Source of the DNA: Aquibacillus rhizosphaerae
GTDB lineage: Bacteria; Bacillota; Bacilli; Bacillales; Amphibacillaceae
Direction of reading: 5' to 3'
Length of the DNA stretch: 64,000 nt
Assembly: GCF_030282825.1 (NCBI RefSeq)
Contig: NZ_JASTZU010000063.1
Location: forward strand, 124,001 to 188,000
A program made the position numbers and the translations under genes. Positions 54,595-64,000 of this stretch are shown one piece after another (position 1 is the first letter of the stretch; each line of letters opens with the position of its first letter). The notes beneath the pieces are model-generated. The model worked only from the letters and a program-made list of their open reading frames with translations, made no database searches and was not told the DNA's origin.

Positions 54595-55245
54595 TTGTAT
54601 TTAGTTTTAGGGTGTTATCACTGGATAGGCTTTCATATTACAAATAAGTTATTAAAAGAAGGATATCATGTAATTGGTTTTGATGAAGGTGATGCAGAAA
54701 AAGAAGATGAGTTGTCAATGTTCTTTGGACGTAATAGTTTGTTTACTAAATTGGATAATAAAGAGGATATAGTTAAAGGGTATAAGTCAAAGAAATTTAA
54801 CGCATGTTTTAATCTATTGGATCAAAAAAGTGTTGAGGGATTACTGAGAATGAAAGTAGGAAGATGGTTTCAATTAGGAACTCCTAACAAGCTTAATTTA
54901 AATAATAAAATTGTTATTGATTTACCACTGTTGTTTGGCGAATGGATGCCTAGAAAAAAATCAGGCTTTATCTATGGGAAAGATTTTATTTATTTCAATT
55001 CAGGAGATTTTAAGAGGAAAGCACTTTATATTGAAGATTTTGTAGATGCAATATTTCAATTGGTTCAATCATCCCACATTCCAAGCCATATACAACTTAA
55101 GCCTTTTAAAGAAAACAATCAAGGACATCAAGGGGAACGTATAGAATATCAGACAATATTTGTACGTGAAGGAGAACACGTGGATCAAAGGTTAGAAAAA
55201 ATTAAAACACATTATGAACAATTTCATTCTTTTTATGATTCATAG
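54595..55245 (+). CDS. yjaV: YjaV-like NAD(P)-binding-fold protein
   Basis: The 216-residue product begins MYLVLGCYHWIGFHITNKLL, a degenerate dinucleotide-binding turn (GxxxxxG), followed by VIGFDEGD after the second strand. It looks like a short, divergent member of the NAD-dependent epimerase/dehydratase superfamily without a visible YxxxK. It fits B. subtilis YjaV in size and place before med. The TTG at 54595 is preferred, six bases after AGAGGTG; a GTG at 54586 lies inside that site. Confidence 0.7.
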   Translation: MYLVLGCYHWIGFHITNKLLKEGYHVIGFDEGDAEKEDELSMFFGRNSLFTKLDNKEDIVKGYKSKKFNACFNLLDQKSVEGLLRMKVGRWFQLGTPNKLNLNNKIVIDLPLLFGEWMPRKKSGFIYGKDFIYFNSGDFKRKALYIEDFVDAIFQLVQSSHIPSHIQLKPFKENNQGHQGERIEYQTIFVREGEHVDQRLEKIKTHYEQFHSFYDS

Positions 55246-55382
55246 TAATTTCAAAATACGAATCATATAGAAGAAGTTTACATCTGTAATAAACTTGTAA
55301 AACCTAAATACATTTACGTGTGTCACTTTAGACGGTAGAATAGGACTATGAATAAGTCCTTATTTGAATAGGAGTGCACGTG

Positions 55383-56345
55383 TTGAGAAATCATGTTGCT
55401 TTATTAATTGTAATTATATTTTTTCTTTTCATATTAACGGGTTGCAATTCTTACTTTAATCAAGGTGAAATTGATAAAGTAGGAATGCTTGTAGAAAACT
55501 CAGTCAATGATCAGACTTGGGGAAATAAAGGTTATAAAGGGTTACTTGAAATTAAAGAAGAATTTGATGTAGATGTGTATTTTAAAGAAGAAATTCAAAC
55601 ACAACAGGAAGTTAATCGTGCAGTGGAAGAGTTTTCTGCTAAAGGGGTTAATTTAGTATTTGGACATAGTAGCATATACGGTAAAATGTTCGAAAGTATA
55701 AGTAGTTCTTATCCAAATATTCATTTTGTTTATTTTAACGGGGGATATTATGATGACAATTTAACCAGTCTTAATTTTAATTCTCACGCTATGGGATTCT
55801 TTGCTGGTATGGTTGCTGGAGAAATGACGGAAACAAATCAAGTCGGAATCATAGCAGCTTATGAGTGGCAACCAGAGGTAGAAGGCTTTTACGAAGGGGT
55901 GCATTATCAAAATGAAGATGCATACGTTTCCATGAACTTTGTTAATAACTGGGATAATGAAGAAAGAGCATTTCAATTATTTAACGAAATGAATAGTCAA
56001 GGTGTCGATGTGTTTTATCCAGCAGGAGACACATTTAGTGTCTCTATAATAGAAAAAGTAAAAGAAATTGATAAGTATGGGATTGGTTTTGTAGCAGACC
56101 AGTCTAACGTTGCTGGTGATAATGTATTGACGAGTACTTTACAACATGTGGACCATTTATATTTATTAGCAGCTGAGAAATTTAATGAAGGTGAGCTAGC
56201 AGGAGGTATCTTCACCTACGATTTTCAAGATGATGTTATATCATTAACTGAATACAGTCCCAGGGTACCTGAGAGTTTTCAAAAACAAATGAATAAAGCG
56301 GTTGAAGATTATATTGAAACCGGCTTATTACCAAACGAAATGTAA
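55383..56345 (+). CDS. med: BMP-family lipoprotein, Med (positive regulator of comK) type
   Basis: This 320-residue lipoprotein has a signal ending ILTGC, so a lipid anchor at Cys near residue 22. A family-1 periplasmic-binding fold of the BMP/Med group follows (VGMLVENSVNDQTWGNKGYKG, FGHSSIYG, AMGFFAGMVAGEM). B. subtilis Med lies in this position upstream of fabH and raises ComK levels. A comZ gene normally following it is not seen here. AGGAG precedes the start; TTG 55383 and GTG 55380 are both possible. Confidence 0.82.
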   Translation: MRNHVALLIVIIFFLFILTGCNSYFNQGEIDKVGMLVENSVNDQTWGNKGYKGLLEIKEEFDVDVYFKEEIQTQQEVNRAVEEFSAKGVNLVFGHSSIYGKMFESISSSYPNIHFVYFNGGYYDDNLTSLNFNSHAMGFFAGMVAGEMTETNQVGIIAAYEWQPEVEGFYEGVHYQNEDAYVSMNFVNNWDNEERAFQLFNEMNSQGVDVFYPAGDTFSVSIIEKVKEIDKYGIGFVADQSNVAGDNVLTSTLQHVDHLYLLAAEKFNEGELAGGIFTYDFQDDVISLTEYSPRVPESFQKQMNKAVEDYIETGLLPNEM

Positions 56346-56367
56346 AAGTGTGGATGTATTTATTATA

Positions 56368-56405
56368 AAAAAGGACAGGAGCGTGAATGGCTTCTGTCCT
56401 TTTTC
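56368..56405. terminator. Bidirectional terminator after med
   Basis: AAAAAGGACAGGA pairs with TTCTGTCCTTTTT (one mismatch), with A and T tracts on both sides, between convergent genes. Confidence 0.82.
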
Positions 56406-56418
56406 CGCATCTTAATCT

Positions 56419-56661
56419 TTAGGATTTGAATTTTTTGAACATTCCAGAAATCCCTTTTACATAAGGCGATAATTGCTTATACGTTTCAGCCATTGTTTGA
56501 GCGGTATTAAACAAATCAAAGGATTGTTCCTCCTCATTGTTTTCAAGTGCTTCATCTTGATTTTGTTTTGAACTGATGGATTGTCTAGGTGGGCGTTGAC
56601 CAAACATTAATTGGTCAAAGGGATTTACTGATTGGTTTTTACTATCCGTTTTATCAGGCAT
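56419..56661 (-). CDS. Small hydrophilic protein, function unknown
   Basis: This 80-residue protein is polar with an FDQLMFGQRPPRQS segment near residue 15 and an end TAQTMAETYKQLSPYVKGISGMFKKF. The latter is a pattern seen in conserved Bacillaceae proteins of unknown role, some annotated as spore-coat related. AAGGAGGTG precedes the ATG, so it is a real gene. It lies between med and fabH, where B. subtilis has comZ and yjzB; orthology to YjzB is possible but not shown. Confidence 0.65.
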   Translation of the reverse strand: MPDKTDSKNQSVNPFDQLMFGQRPPRQSISSKQNQDEALENNEEEQSFDLFNTAQTMAETYKQLSPYVKGISGMFKKFKS

Positions 56662-56747
56662 AGAAACACCTCCTTATTATTCATCATATTATTTTTAAAA
56701 GAAAAAGATAAGGCTATTGTCCACTATCTCAAGTAAACAATATAAAT

Positions 56748-56863
56748 AATCAATTTCATACTACCTATTTTAACGCCGTTCACAACAAAATATAGTTGGA
56801 TAAAAACAATTCCAACTATATTTTGTTGTAGATGGCTGTATAAGGTAATTATGAAATTGACTC
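56748..56863. repeat. Dispersed palindromic element, copy 3 (about 116 bp)
   Basis: The outer ends AATCAATTTCATACTACC and AAGGTAATTATGAAATTGACTC pair, and the inner arms CAACAAAATATAGTTGGA and TCCAACTATATTTTGTTG form a nearly perfect stem. Sequence and order match the copy at 9825-9941. It lies upstream of the fabH promoter. Confidence 0.8.
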
Positions 56864-56870
56864 AAAAAAC

Positions 56871-56899
56871 TTGATTAAAACTTTTATTTCAATTAAAAT
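56871..56899 (+). promoter_or_regulatory. Sigma-A promoter of fabH-fabF
   Basis: TTGATT and TAAAAT are separated by 17 bases. The FapR site begins at the end of the -10 box. Confidence 0.55.
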
Positions 56900-56915
56900 T
56901 AGTACCAAGTCTTAA
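56899..56915. promoter_or_regulatory. FapR operator of fabH-fabF
   Basis: TTAGTACCAAGTCTTAA agrees with the 17-bp FapR recognition pattern (TTAGTACC...GTCTTAA). FapR represses fatty-acid synthesis genes and is released by malonyl-CoA. The site covers the predicted transcription start. Confidence 0.8.
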
Positions 56916-56955
56916 TATTTGATATAAATTTTAACTCCCTGAGAGGATGATATAG

Positions 56956-57891
56956 ATGAACGCTGGTATTATAGGTACTGGTCATTACGTTCCAGAAAAG
57001 ATTTTAACCAATGCCGATTTAGAAAAAATTGTTGACACAAATGATGAGTGGATTCGAACTAGAACTGGTATTGAAGAAAGAAGAATAGCAGAAGATTCAA
57101 TGGATACTTCTGACATGGCTTATTTAGCAGCAGTTAATGCATTAGAAGATGCAAAAGTTACTGCTGAGGAATTAGATATGATATTAGTTGCAACAGTTAC
57201 TCCGGACACTTCTTTCCCATCTGTTGCTTGTATGCTTCAAGATCGATTAGGCGCAAGGAAGGTAGCGGCAATGGATTTAAGTGCAGCTTGTTCAGGTTTT
57301 ATGTATGGTATGATCACTGCAAAGCAATTTATTGAAACAGGATCATATAAAAATATATTAGTAGTAGGTGTGGAAAAACTTTCAAAAATAACAGATTGGT
57401 CTGATCGTAACACATGTGTACTTTTCGGTGATGGAGCTGGCGCTGCTGTAGTTGGTCCGGTTAGTGAGGGAAAAGGAATTCTTTCTTTTGAGTTAGGTGC
57501 AGATGGTAGCGGTGGAAAATATTTGTTTCAAGATAAAGATTATTTAAGTATGAACGGCCGAGAAGTGTTTAAATTTGCTGTAAGGCAAATGCCTGAATCA
57601 TCTGTTAATGTTGTAGAAAAAGCTGGGTTTAAAAAAGAAGATGTAGATTATTTAATTCCACACCAAGCAAACATTCGAATCATGGATGCAGCCAGAGAAA
57701 GACTTGGGATATCTGAAGATAAAATGGCTACATCGGTGAAGAAATACGGCAATACTTCTGCAGCTTCCATAGCAATTGCGTTATCTGAAGACGTGAAAAA
57801 CGGTAAGATAAAAGAAAATGATTTAGTAGTTTTAGTAGGTTTTGGTGGTGGCTTAACTTGGGGAGCGGTAGCCATTCGTTGGGGCAAGTAA
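56956..57891 (+). CDS. fabH: Beta-ketoacyl-ACP synthase III (FabH)
   Basis: FabH condenses acyl-CoA with malonyl-ACP to start each fatty acid. The 311 residues contain the catalytic triad: Cys112 in AACSGF, His in PHQANIRI and Asn in YGNTSAAS. The N-terminal [12 protein letters not shown] and the C-terminal [11 protein letters not shown] are typical. It is under predicted FapR control and precedes fabF by 71 bases, the same order as fabHA-fabF in B. subtilis. GAGAGGATG precedes the ATG. Confidence 0.96.
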   Translation: MNAGIIGTGHYVPEKILTNADLEKIVDTNDEWIRTRTGIEERRIAEDSMDTSDMAYLAAVNALEDAKVTAEELDMILVATVTPDTSFPSVACMLQDRLGARKVAAMDLSAACSGFMYGMITAKQFIETGSYKNILVVGVEKLSKITDWSDRNTCVLFGDGAGAAVVGPVSEGKGILSFELGADGSGGKYLFQDKDYLSMNGREVFKFAVRQMPESSVNVVEKAGFKKEDVDYLIPHQANIRIMDAARERLGISEDKMATSVKKYGNTSAASIAIALSEDVKNGKIKENDLVVLVGFGGGLTWGAVAIRWGK

Positions 57892-57962
57892 ACTAAACTA
57901 TCTTTAATAAGTAAATCAATAAAATAAATTATCAGATATGTAAGGATAAGGAGGAGACCTTA

Positions 57963-59201
57963 ATGGAAAAAAAGCGTGTAGTAGTTACTGGAATTGGAGC
58001 TGTAACACCTCTTGGTAATACAATTGATCAGTTATGGAACAACCTTGTTCAAGGTAAATCAGGTATTGATTATCTCACCAAGGTAAACAAAGATGACTTT
58101 CCTGCAAAAGTTTCCGCAGAAATTAAGGACTGGGATCCGACACTTTATATGGAAAGAAAAGAATCGAAACGGATGGATCCTTTTACTCAATATGCTGTCG
58201 CTTCAGCTAAAATAGCTGTAGAAGATGCGAAGTTAGAAATAACGGAGGAAAATGCATCAAGAGTTGGGGTTTGGATAGGATCAGGTATTGGTGGCATGGC
58301 TACTTATGAAGAGCAATTCAAGAAGTTTAATGAAAAAGGATATCGAAGAGTTAGTCCGTTTTTTGTTCCAATGCTAATTCCGGATATGGCTTCAGGTCAG
58401 GTTTCTATCCAATTAGGTGCAAAGGGAATTAATTCATGTACAGTCACAGCTTGTGCCTCTGGAACAAATTCGATTGGTGATGCCTTCAAAGTGATTCAAC
58501 GTGGTGATGCTGATGTTATGATTACTGGTGGAGCAGAAGCGCCACTTACAAATATGGCATTTGCAGGATTTTCTTCTGCTAAAGCATTGTCTACGAATGA
58601 AGATCCTGCAACAGCAAGTCGTCCTTTTGATAAAAATCGGAATGGTTTTGTTATGGGAGAAGGTGCTGGTACATTAATCATTGAATCGTTAGAATCAGCA
58701 CAAAAACGTGGAGCTAAAATTTATGCTGAATTAGTCGGGTATGGGTCAGCAGGAGATGCTCACCATATTACTTCTCCAGCTCCTGAAGGGGAAGGTGCTG
58801 TAAGAGCTATGAATCAAGCAATTGAGGATGCTGGAATTGAATCTAGTTCGATTGACTATGTGAACGCACATGGTACAAGTACGGAACTAAATGATTCATT
58901 TGAAACAAAAGCAATTAAAAAGGTTTTTGGTGATTATGCGTATAATCTTTCTATTTCATCTACAAAGTCAATGACTGGACATCTTCTTGGAGCTGCTGGT
59001 GCTGTAGAAGCAATTGCATGTATTAAATCAATCCAAGATAGCATTATTCCACCTACAATTAATTATGAAACGCCAGATCCGGAATGTGATCTTGATTATG
59101 TTCCGAATACAGCAAAGAAACAAAATGTGAATGTTGCCTTAAGTAATTCATTAGGTTTTGGTGGCCACAACGCAACATTAATATTTAAAAAATATGAATA
59201 A
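57963..59201 (+). CDS. fabF: Beta-ketoacyl-ACP synthase II (FabF)
   Basis: FabF performs the elongating condensations of fatty-acid synthesis. The 412 residues contain the Cys-His-His triad: Cys164 in TACASGTNS, His in NAHGTST and His in [18 protein letters not shown] loop near the end is also conserved. AAGGAGGAG precedes the ATG. It forms an operon with fabH and is followed by a strong terminator. Confidence 0.96.
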   Translation: MEKKRVVVTGIGAVTPLGNTIDQLWNNLVQGKSGIDYLTKVNKDDFPAKVSAEIKDWDPTLYMERKESKRMDPFTQYAVASAKIAVEDAKLEITEENASRVGVWIGSGIGGMATYEEQFKKFNEKGYRRVSPFFVPMLIPDMASGQVSIQLGAKGINSCTVTACASGTNSIGDAFKVIQRGDADVMITGGAEAPLTNMAFAGFSSAKALSTNEDPATASRPFDKNRNGFVMGEGAGTLIIESLESAQKRGAKIYAELVGYGSAGDAHHITSPAPEGEGAVRAMNQAIEDAGIESSSIDYVNAHGTSTELNDSFETKAIKKVFGDYAYNLSISSTKSMTGHLLGAAGAVEAIACIKSIQDSIIPPTINYETPDPECDLDYVPNTAKKQNVNVALSNSLGFGGHNATLIFKKYE

Positions 59202-59211
59202 AACATGTTTT

Positions 59212-59252
59212 AAGAGCCTAAGTTGCAATTTTGCAACTTAGGCTCTTTTTTT
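59212..59252 (+). terminator. Rho-independent terminator after fabF
   Basis: AAGAGCCTAAGTTGCAA pairs perfectly with TTGCAACTTAGGCTCTT around a short loop, followed by T residues. Confidence 0.92.
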
Positions 59253-59337
59253 AGTTACTCAAAATTGATAGACATGTTCCACTGTTTTCTATCATATAGT
59301 TATAGTAAATATTATCGGACAAGCAGGGGTGATAGAA

Positions 59338-59550
59338 TTGTTCTATTTTTTATTTTTTCTAATAGGATTCGGTTTAACTGTCTCAGGAGGAATTTCAATC
59401 ATATTATATTTAAACTTCATCCCAGCAGGATTGTCATGGACGGAGTATTTTGTCTTTATTCAAGGAAGAATAGAGTGTTATTTTTTAATTGTTGGACTCA
59501 TTATCATGGCAATTACAATAAATAAATTTACGAATATACCTGTTAAATAA
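59338..59550 (+). CDS. Small two-helix membrane protein, function unknown
   Basis: The 70-residue product has two hydrophobic segments (about residues 1-26 and 45-62) separated by GLSWTEYFVFIQGR. The TTG at 59338 is preferred, eight bases after AGGGG; a GTG at 59329 overlaps that site. It lies between fabF and yjbA. I recognise no family. Confidence 0.55.
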   Translation: MFYFLFFLIGFGLTVSGGISIILYLNFIPAGLSWTEYFVFIQGRIECYFLIVGLIIMAITINKFTNIPVK

Positions 59551-59630
59551 TAGGATACGTAGAATAAATTTTCCTGATTTGGTCATAATGATTATTAACA
59601 GATTTAAAAAGCAAAGCGAGGGTTCTACAC

Positions 59631-60401
59631 ATGTTATATTTACACGATGTATGGGTGAACTGGTTTGAAGGAGAAGAAAATGGGTACAATGTTTGTCATT
59701 TTCATGAATGGCGAAAAGAAGATGGTATCGAACTTCTTGATCAAGTACCGATACTATACATAGATGATGTATTGTACCATTATATTGAAAATGACCTGCA
59801 AGATTTACCAAAACCCTTGTTAGACAGCATTTATAAGCGTGGTTATTTAAGAAAAAATCAAGAAAGGATTTCACTAGACTATGCATGTATTGTAACAAAT
59901 GGCGAGTCAGTTATTGTCTTTGATACGATGGGATATAATCTACCTGTTCGAAAAAGTCGGTTGATTCCAAGACAAGAACGATTGGTTTACGATATGATCG
60001 AAGGGACAAATGCCCATGAATTTTCTTTTCAGGATAATCAAGACGATAAAGAATATCATATTTTGTCATTGCCACCGAATACAATGTTAGGTCTTACTAG
60101 AAAAGAAAGACAATTAAAACAGTTATTGATGATGGCGTTAGATCAGTTAGAGAGTACTAAAAATAGTGAAGAAGTACGATATTGGTTAACAGAATGGAAT
60201 CCAGACAAGTATCCGGAAATAAGAAATATGAACTTTGAGCAAGCATGGAATGCATTATATCAGGGTGTATTTGAAGGTTGGAGTAGAGCACATGAGGACC
60301 TATGTGGGAAGTTAATAAAAGGACAACCTTTCTTTGAGAAGATGTGGGAATTAGAACAGGGCAGTGAACAATATAATAATACCTATAAACGAATGATTTA
60401 A
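59631..60401 (+). CDS. yjbA: YjbA family (UPF0736) protein
   Basis: This 256-residue soluble protein begins [29 protein letters not shown]-like, as in B. subtilis YjbA. It also contains [16 protein letters not shown] and a C-terminal [17 protein letters not shown] segment. The position before trpS matches B. subtilis. No function is known. GCGAGGG lies upstream of the ATG. Confidence 0.88.
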   Translation: MLYLHDVWVNWFEGEENGYNVCHFHEWRKEDGIELLDQVPILYIDDVLYHYIENDLQDLPKPLLDSIYKRGYLRKNQERISLDYACIVTNGESVIVFDTMGYNLPVRKSRLIPRQERLVYDMIEGTNAHEFSFQDNQDDKEYHILSLPPNTMLGLTRKERQLKQLLMMALDQLESTKNSEEVRYWLTEWNPDKYPEIRNMNFEQAWNALYQGVFEGWSRAHEDLCGKLIKGQPFFEKMWELEQGSEQYNNTYKRMI

Positions 60402-60409
60402 AATCTACC

Positions 60410-60453
60410 TATAAGAAAAGGGGTGTTCCCATATGAACACCCCTTTTCTTATA
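60410..60453. terminator. Bidirectional terminator between yjbA and trpS
   Basis: ATAAGAAAAGGGGTGTTC pairs with GAACACCCCTTTTCTTAT around a short loop. It serves both convergent genes. Confidence 0.88.
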
Positions 60454-60459
60454 TTAAGT

Positions 60460-61461
<1,002 letters not shown>

Positions 61462-61504
61462 TCACCTTTCAAAGTATATTTGTTTTTAAGGAAAGAGCAA
61501 AATA

Positions 61505-61755
61505 TAAACGCAAAAAAAGCCCATTCTATTCCCCTCGGAAAGGGACGAATGAACCGCGGTGCCACCCTTATTATCTCTATAATAGAGATCACTTATCGCC
61601 AATTGGCCTCAGTTAACGCCTGACATACGGTGTTATAGAAACACATAGCTCCAAAGTCCATTTCCAAAATTCCTTGGTGTCTGTTTTCACCAACCACAGA
61701 CTCTCTAAATAACCAATAGGAATAAGTACTAACCTTTATCATCGCTTCATTTTAG
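61505..61755 (-). promoter_or_regulatory. T-box riboswitch leader of trpS
   Basis: On the minus strand the leader contains the T-box core AGGGTGGCACCGCGG (61568-61554). A terminator hairpin follows (CATTCG...GAATG near 61550-61520) with a T tract at 61518-61512. Upstream lie stem I elements, and UGG followed by A in AAATGGACTTTGGAGC is the probable specifier codon. Uncharged tRNA-Trp would favour the antiterminator. Together with its promoter this fills the stretch 61456-61808. Confidence 0.93.
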
Positions 61756-61768
61756 CTTGTTGATTTGG

Positions 61769-61797
61769 ATTATATATAAATTTTTAGTGGAATGCAA
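61769..61797 (-). promoter_or_regulatory. Sigma-A promoter of trpS
   Basis: On the minus strand TTGCAT and a perfect TATAAT are separated by 17 bases, just before the T-box leader. Confidence 0.75.
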
Positions 61798-61808
61798 GAT
61801 ACTCTCCA

Positions 61809-62177
61809 TTATAAATAGTAAATAAATAATAAAACTATCATTACAATAGTAAGGGTTATTCCTTGAAAAGAAATTAGTTTAAGAAAAGGAGAGCTTATCC
61901 TTTCTGATGGTAGCTGATGTTCTTGCCAATCATCCAACAAGTCTTTATTTCGAGCTAAGCGACTAGCGAACCTTCTAAATCCATAGGTAATTCCATCAAA
62001 AAAACCTCTACTAATTACAAATAAAAGAATAGATAGAGATAGATAGGTGTATCCAACATAAAAAATATAATTAATTAAATGCATTAAGTTGTATATTGGA
62101 GCAAAAAGTAGGAACAATATGAAACATAAAATTATATTTATAAAAAAAATCAACCAATTTCGTTTACTAGTAAACAA
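61809..62177 (-). CDS. DUF3899 family membrane protein
   Basis: The product has about 122 residues with three membrane helices (about residues 7-27, 37-57, 100-120). A cytoplasmic loop, GITYGFRRFASRLARNKDLLDDW, lies between the second and third and is typical of DUF3899. The function is unknown. The start is uncertain: TTG 62177 has GGGTGA at a good distance, while GTG 62189 overlaps that site. It lies between trpS and oppA. Confidence 0.75.
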   Translation of the reverse strand: MFTSKRNWLIFFINIILCFILFLLFAPIYNLMHLINYIFYVGYTYLSLSILLFVISRGFFDGITYGFRRFASRLARNKDLLDDWQEHQLPSERISSPFLKLISFQGITLTIVMIVLLFIYYL

Positions 62178-62457
62178 TTTAATATTCACCCTTTCATAAA
62201 AGATTCGATTGTGTTCGACAAAGTACGATATTTATTATACATCAATATACGTAAAAAAAATAATCTCAGAAAAAATGCATAAAATAGAGTATAGCACGTT
62301 ATAGTAAGGACAAGTCACCTGTTTGTAAGATTGTTTAACGAGTATTTTTCATACATGTTAGGTAATTAGTCCTATCTTTTTTCATCTAAATGCATGAAAT
62401 ATGCAGTTTTCCATATTTTTATGAAAAAAAAATAATGCAAAATTGTTAGAAAACTTG

Positions 62458-62487
62458 TATAATTCAATTTGTGGATTAAATAATCCA
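62458..62487 (+). promoter_or_regulatory. Possible oppA -10 box and operator
   Basis: TATAAT (62458-62463) is followed eight bases later by the inverted repeat TGGATTA-AA-TAATCCA (62472-62487). The -35 region is poor (ATGCAA at 17 bases). The arrangement suggests a repressor site over the transcription start. Nothing else is recognisable in the gene-free stretch 62190-62522. Confidence 0.4.
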
Positions 62488-62522
62488 TAAAAATATAAAA
62501 AATTTGGGGAGGTCATCACTAC

Positions 62523-64000
62523 ATGAGAAACAAACATTGGCTTTTATTAGTACTAGCTTTAATGCTTAGTGCGGTTCTAGTTGCTTGTTCTGGAAATGAT
62601 GATACAACAGAGGAAGATACAGGCGACACAGATACAACGGAAGAAGGAACAGAAGGCGAAGCAACTGACGGAGAAAATGTTTTACGTATCGCGTCTACTT
62701 CTGATATTCCAACAATGGACCCGCCATTAGCAGAAGATAACGTTTCAATTCAGTACACAGATACTGTATTGGAAGGTTTATACCGTTTAGCTCCAGGTGG
62801 AGAAATTGTTTCTGGTATCGCTAATAAAGACGAAACAGAAGTAAGTGAAGATGGATTAACATATACTTTCCATTTACGTGAAGATGCGCAATGGGAAAAC
62901 GGAGATCCTGTGACTGCTAATGATTTTGTATATGGGTGGCAACGTGCGATTGACCCTGCTACTGCGTCATTTTATGCAGATTACTTAATGAGTGGTAAAA
63001 TTGTAAATGCTGCAGAAATTTATGCAGGTGAGATGGCACCTACAGAACTAGGTGTAACTGCAGAAGATGATTATACTTTAGTGGTAGAATTATTAACTCC
63101 TGTACCATATTTTGAATCGTTTGCTGCATTCCCAACATTCTTACCAGCAAACCAAGCGTTTGTAGAAGAACAAGGGGAAAATTATGCACTTTCTGCTGAT
63201 TCAATCCTTTCTAACGGACCGTTCACGATGGCTAGCTGGGAAGCTGAAGCTGGATGGGAACTTGAGAAAAATGATACGTATTGGGATGCTGAAAATGTAG
63301 CTCTAGATGGTATCTCTGTAAAAGTAGTAAAAGATTCTGACACGGCTCTTGCTAACTATGAAGTTGGAGAAATTGATCGTACGTCGTTATCTGGTACTCA
63401 GGTAAATGATAATAAAACTAGTCCTGATTTCAACTCTTTAGCTGAAACTTCTGTGTTTTGGATGAAGTTTAACCAAGGCTCTGAAACTGCTGGAGAAGAA
63501 ATGCAAAATGTAAACTTCCGAAAAGCACTTGCAAAAGCTTTTAATAAACAATCTTATATAGATGTTGTTTATGGAAATGATTCAAACCCTGTAAATTTCT
63601 TTGTACCTGAACAATTTGTAGAACACCCAGAAACAGGAGAAGACTTCCAAACTGGTAGTGATGTTCTTGAATATGACGTAGAAGCTGCACAAGAATTTTG
63701 GGCAACTGCAAAAGAAGAATTAGGTTTTGAAGAAATTACATTAAGTTTCTTAAGTGGTGATACTGATGTGTCTAAGGCAATCAGTGAATTTATGAAAACT
63801 GAATTAGAAACAAACCTTGAAGGACTTACAATTGAAACAGTAAACGTACCTTGGGGTGAGCAATTAGAAATTATGAAAGAACAAACTTATGAATTAGCTG
63901 TATCTGGTTGGGGTCCTGACTATGCTGATGCAATTTCATTTGTTGACTTATGGGTAACAGGTGGAGCAAATAATGACATTAGTTATTCTAATGAAGAATA
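62523..64000 (+). CDS. oppA: Oligopeptide-binding lipoprotein OppA, 5' part
   Basis: The open frame of 492 codons runs off the window. A lipoprotein signal ends VLVACSG, with the anchor Cys at about residue 22, followed by an acidic Thr/Glu/Asp-rich linker. The family-5 solute-binding fold shows LRIASTSDIPTMDPPLAED, TFHLREDAQWENGDPVTANDFVYGWQRAIDP and SNGPFTMASW, as in OppA. It binds oligopeptides for the Opp ABC importer. GGGGAGG precedes the ATG at 62523. Position after trpS matches B. subtilis oppA. Confidence 0.93.
   Translation, partial: MRNKHWLLLVLALMLSAVLVACSGNDDTTEEDTGDTDTTEEGTEGEATDGENVLRIASTSDIPTMDPPLAEDNVSIQYTDTVLEGLYRLAPGGEIVSGIANKDETEVSEDGLTYTFHLREDAQWENGDPVTANDFVYGWQRAIDPATASFYADYLMSGKIVNAAEIYAGEMAPTELGVTAEDDYTLVVELLTPVPYFESFAAFPTFLPANQAFVEEQGENYALSADSILSNGPFTMASWEAEAGWELEKNDTYWDAENVALDGISVKVVKDSDTALANYEVGEIDRTSLSGTQVNDNKTSPDFNSLAETSVFWMKFNQGSETAGEEMQNVNFRKALAKAFNKQSYIDVVYGNDSNPVNFFVPEQFVEHPETGEDFQTGSDVLEYDVEAAQEFWATAKEELGFEEITLSFLSGDTDVSKAISEFMKTELETNLEGLTIETVNVPWGEQLEIMKEQTYELAVSGWGPDYADAISFVDLWVTGGANNDISYSNEE

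Overview
The window is 64 kb of AT-rich chromosome from a spore-forming, low-GC Gram-positive bacterium. It most likely belongs to the halotolerant Bacillaceae (Oceanobacillus/Virgibacillus/Gracilibacillus/Paraliobacillus relatives). The evidence is strong AGGAGG-type ribosome-binding sites, a gerP spore-coat/germination operon, a Bacillus-type Fnr, FapR and T-box control, and gene order recalling B. subtilis: addA-gerP-yisL-asnO, yitS-yitT-yizC-yitU-yitV-yitW, fnr/ywiC, and yjzD-yjaV-med-fabH-fabF-yjbA-trpS-oppA. The genus cannot be fixed from this sequence alone. I see no rRNA, tRNA, CRISPR array, prophage or intact IS element.

Layout. 1-3.4 kb: 3' end of addA, a PadR regulator with a HAAS-domain membrane protein, and a DUF4153/4173-type membrane protein. 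3.4-3.9 kb: a MITE-like repeat. 3.95-6.2 kb: gerPA-F on the minus strand with a tandem duplication of gerPF. 6.3-9.6 kb: DUF418, DUF2157 and GDYXXLXY membrane proteins, then yisL. 10-17 kb: sporulation-type asparagine synthetase, a surface-anchored alpha-amylase homologue lacking its catalytic residues, a CPA2 antiporter and a MATE exporter. 17-28 kb: a complete maltodextrin regulon (two intracellular GH13 enzymes facing an ABC importer, a GH31 alpha-glucosidase and a LacI-type MalR), with paired operators and a cre site in the divergent promoter. 28-31.3 kb: a stress-type SDR, DegV and YitT. 31.4-34 kb: cadC-cadA. 34.2-46 kb: an accessory block with a HEAT-repeat protein, a processive family-2 glycosyltransferase, a large membrane-anchored hydrolase and three signalling proteins (Hpt-REC-GGDEF-REC, a lone REC and a hybrid histidine kinase). 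This looks like a c-di-GMP-linked exopolysaccharide system. 46-48.7 kb: yizC, yitU, yitV, yitW. 48.8-52.8 kb: a low-oxygen cluster (two Crp/Fnr regulators, DUF2249 protein, radical SAM/SPASM enzyme, YwiC-like protein) with three matching Fnr-type boxes. 52.9-64 kb: uppP, small proteins, med, fabH-fabF behind a FapR site, yjbA, trpS behind a T-box, and the 5' part of oppA.

Most striking observation: cadA has one in-frame TGA exactly where the first cysteine of the heavy-metal-binding CxxC motif belongs. The rest of the gene is intact. One base after the TGA begins an imperfect stem-loop with a perfect 8-bp upper stem, abutted by a second perfect 8-bp hairpin. Position and geometry fit a bacterial selenocysteine insertion (SECIS) element, so a Sec-containing cadmium ATPase (UxxC) is a real possibility. 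A simple nonsense mutation is the competing explanation.

Three families of dispersed non-coding repeats also occur: a TIR-bearing MITE (two copies), a roughly 80-120 bp palindromic element (three copies), and a REP-like element with one clear copy and one doubtful one.
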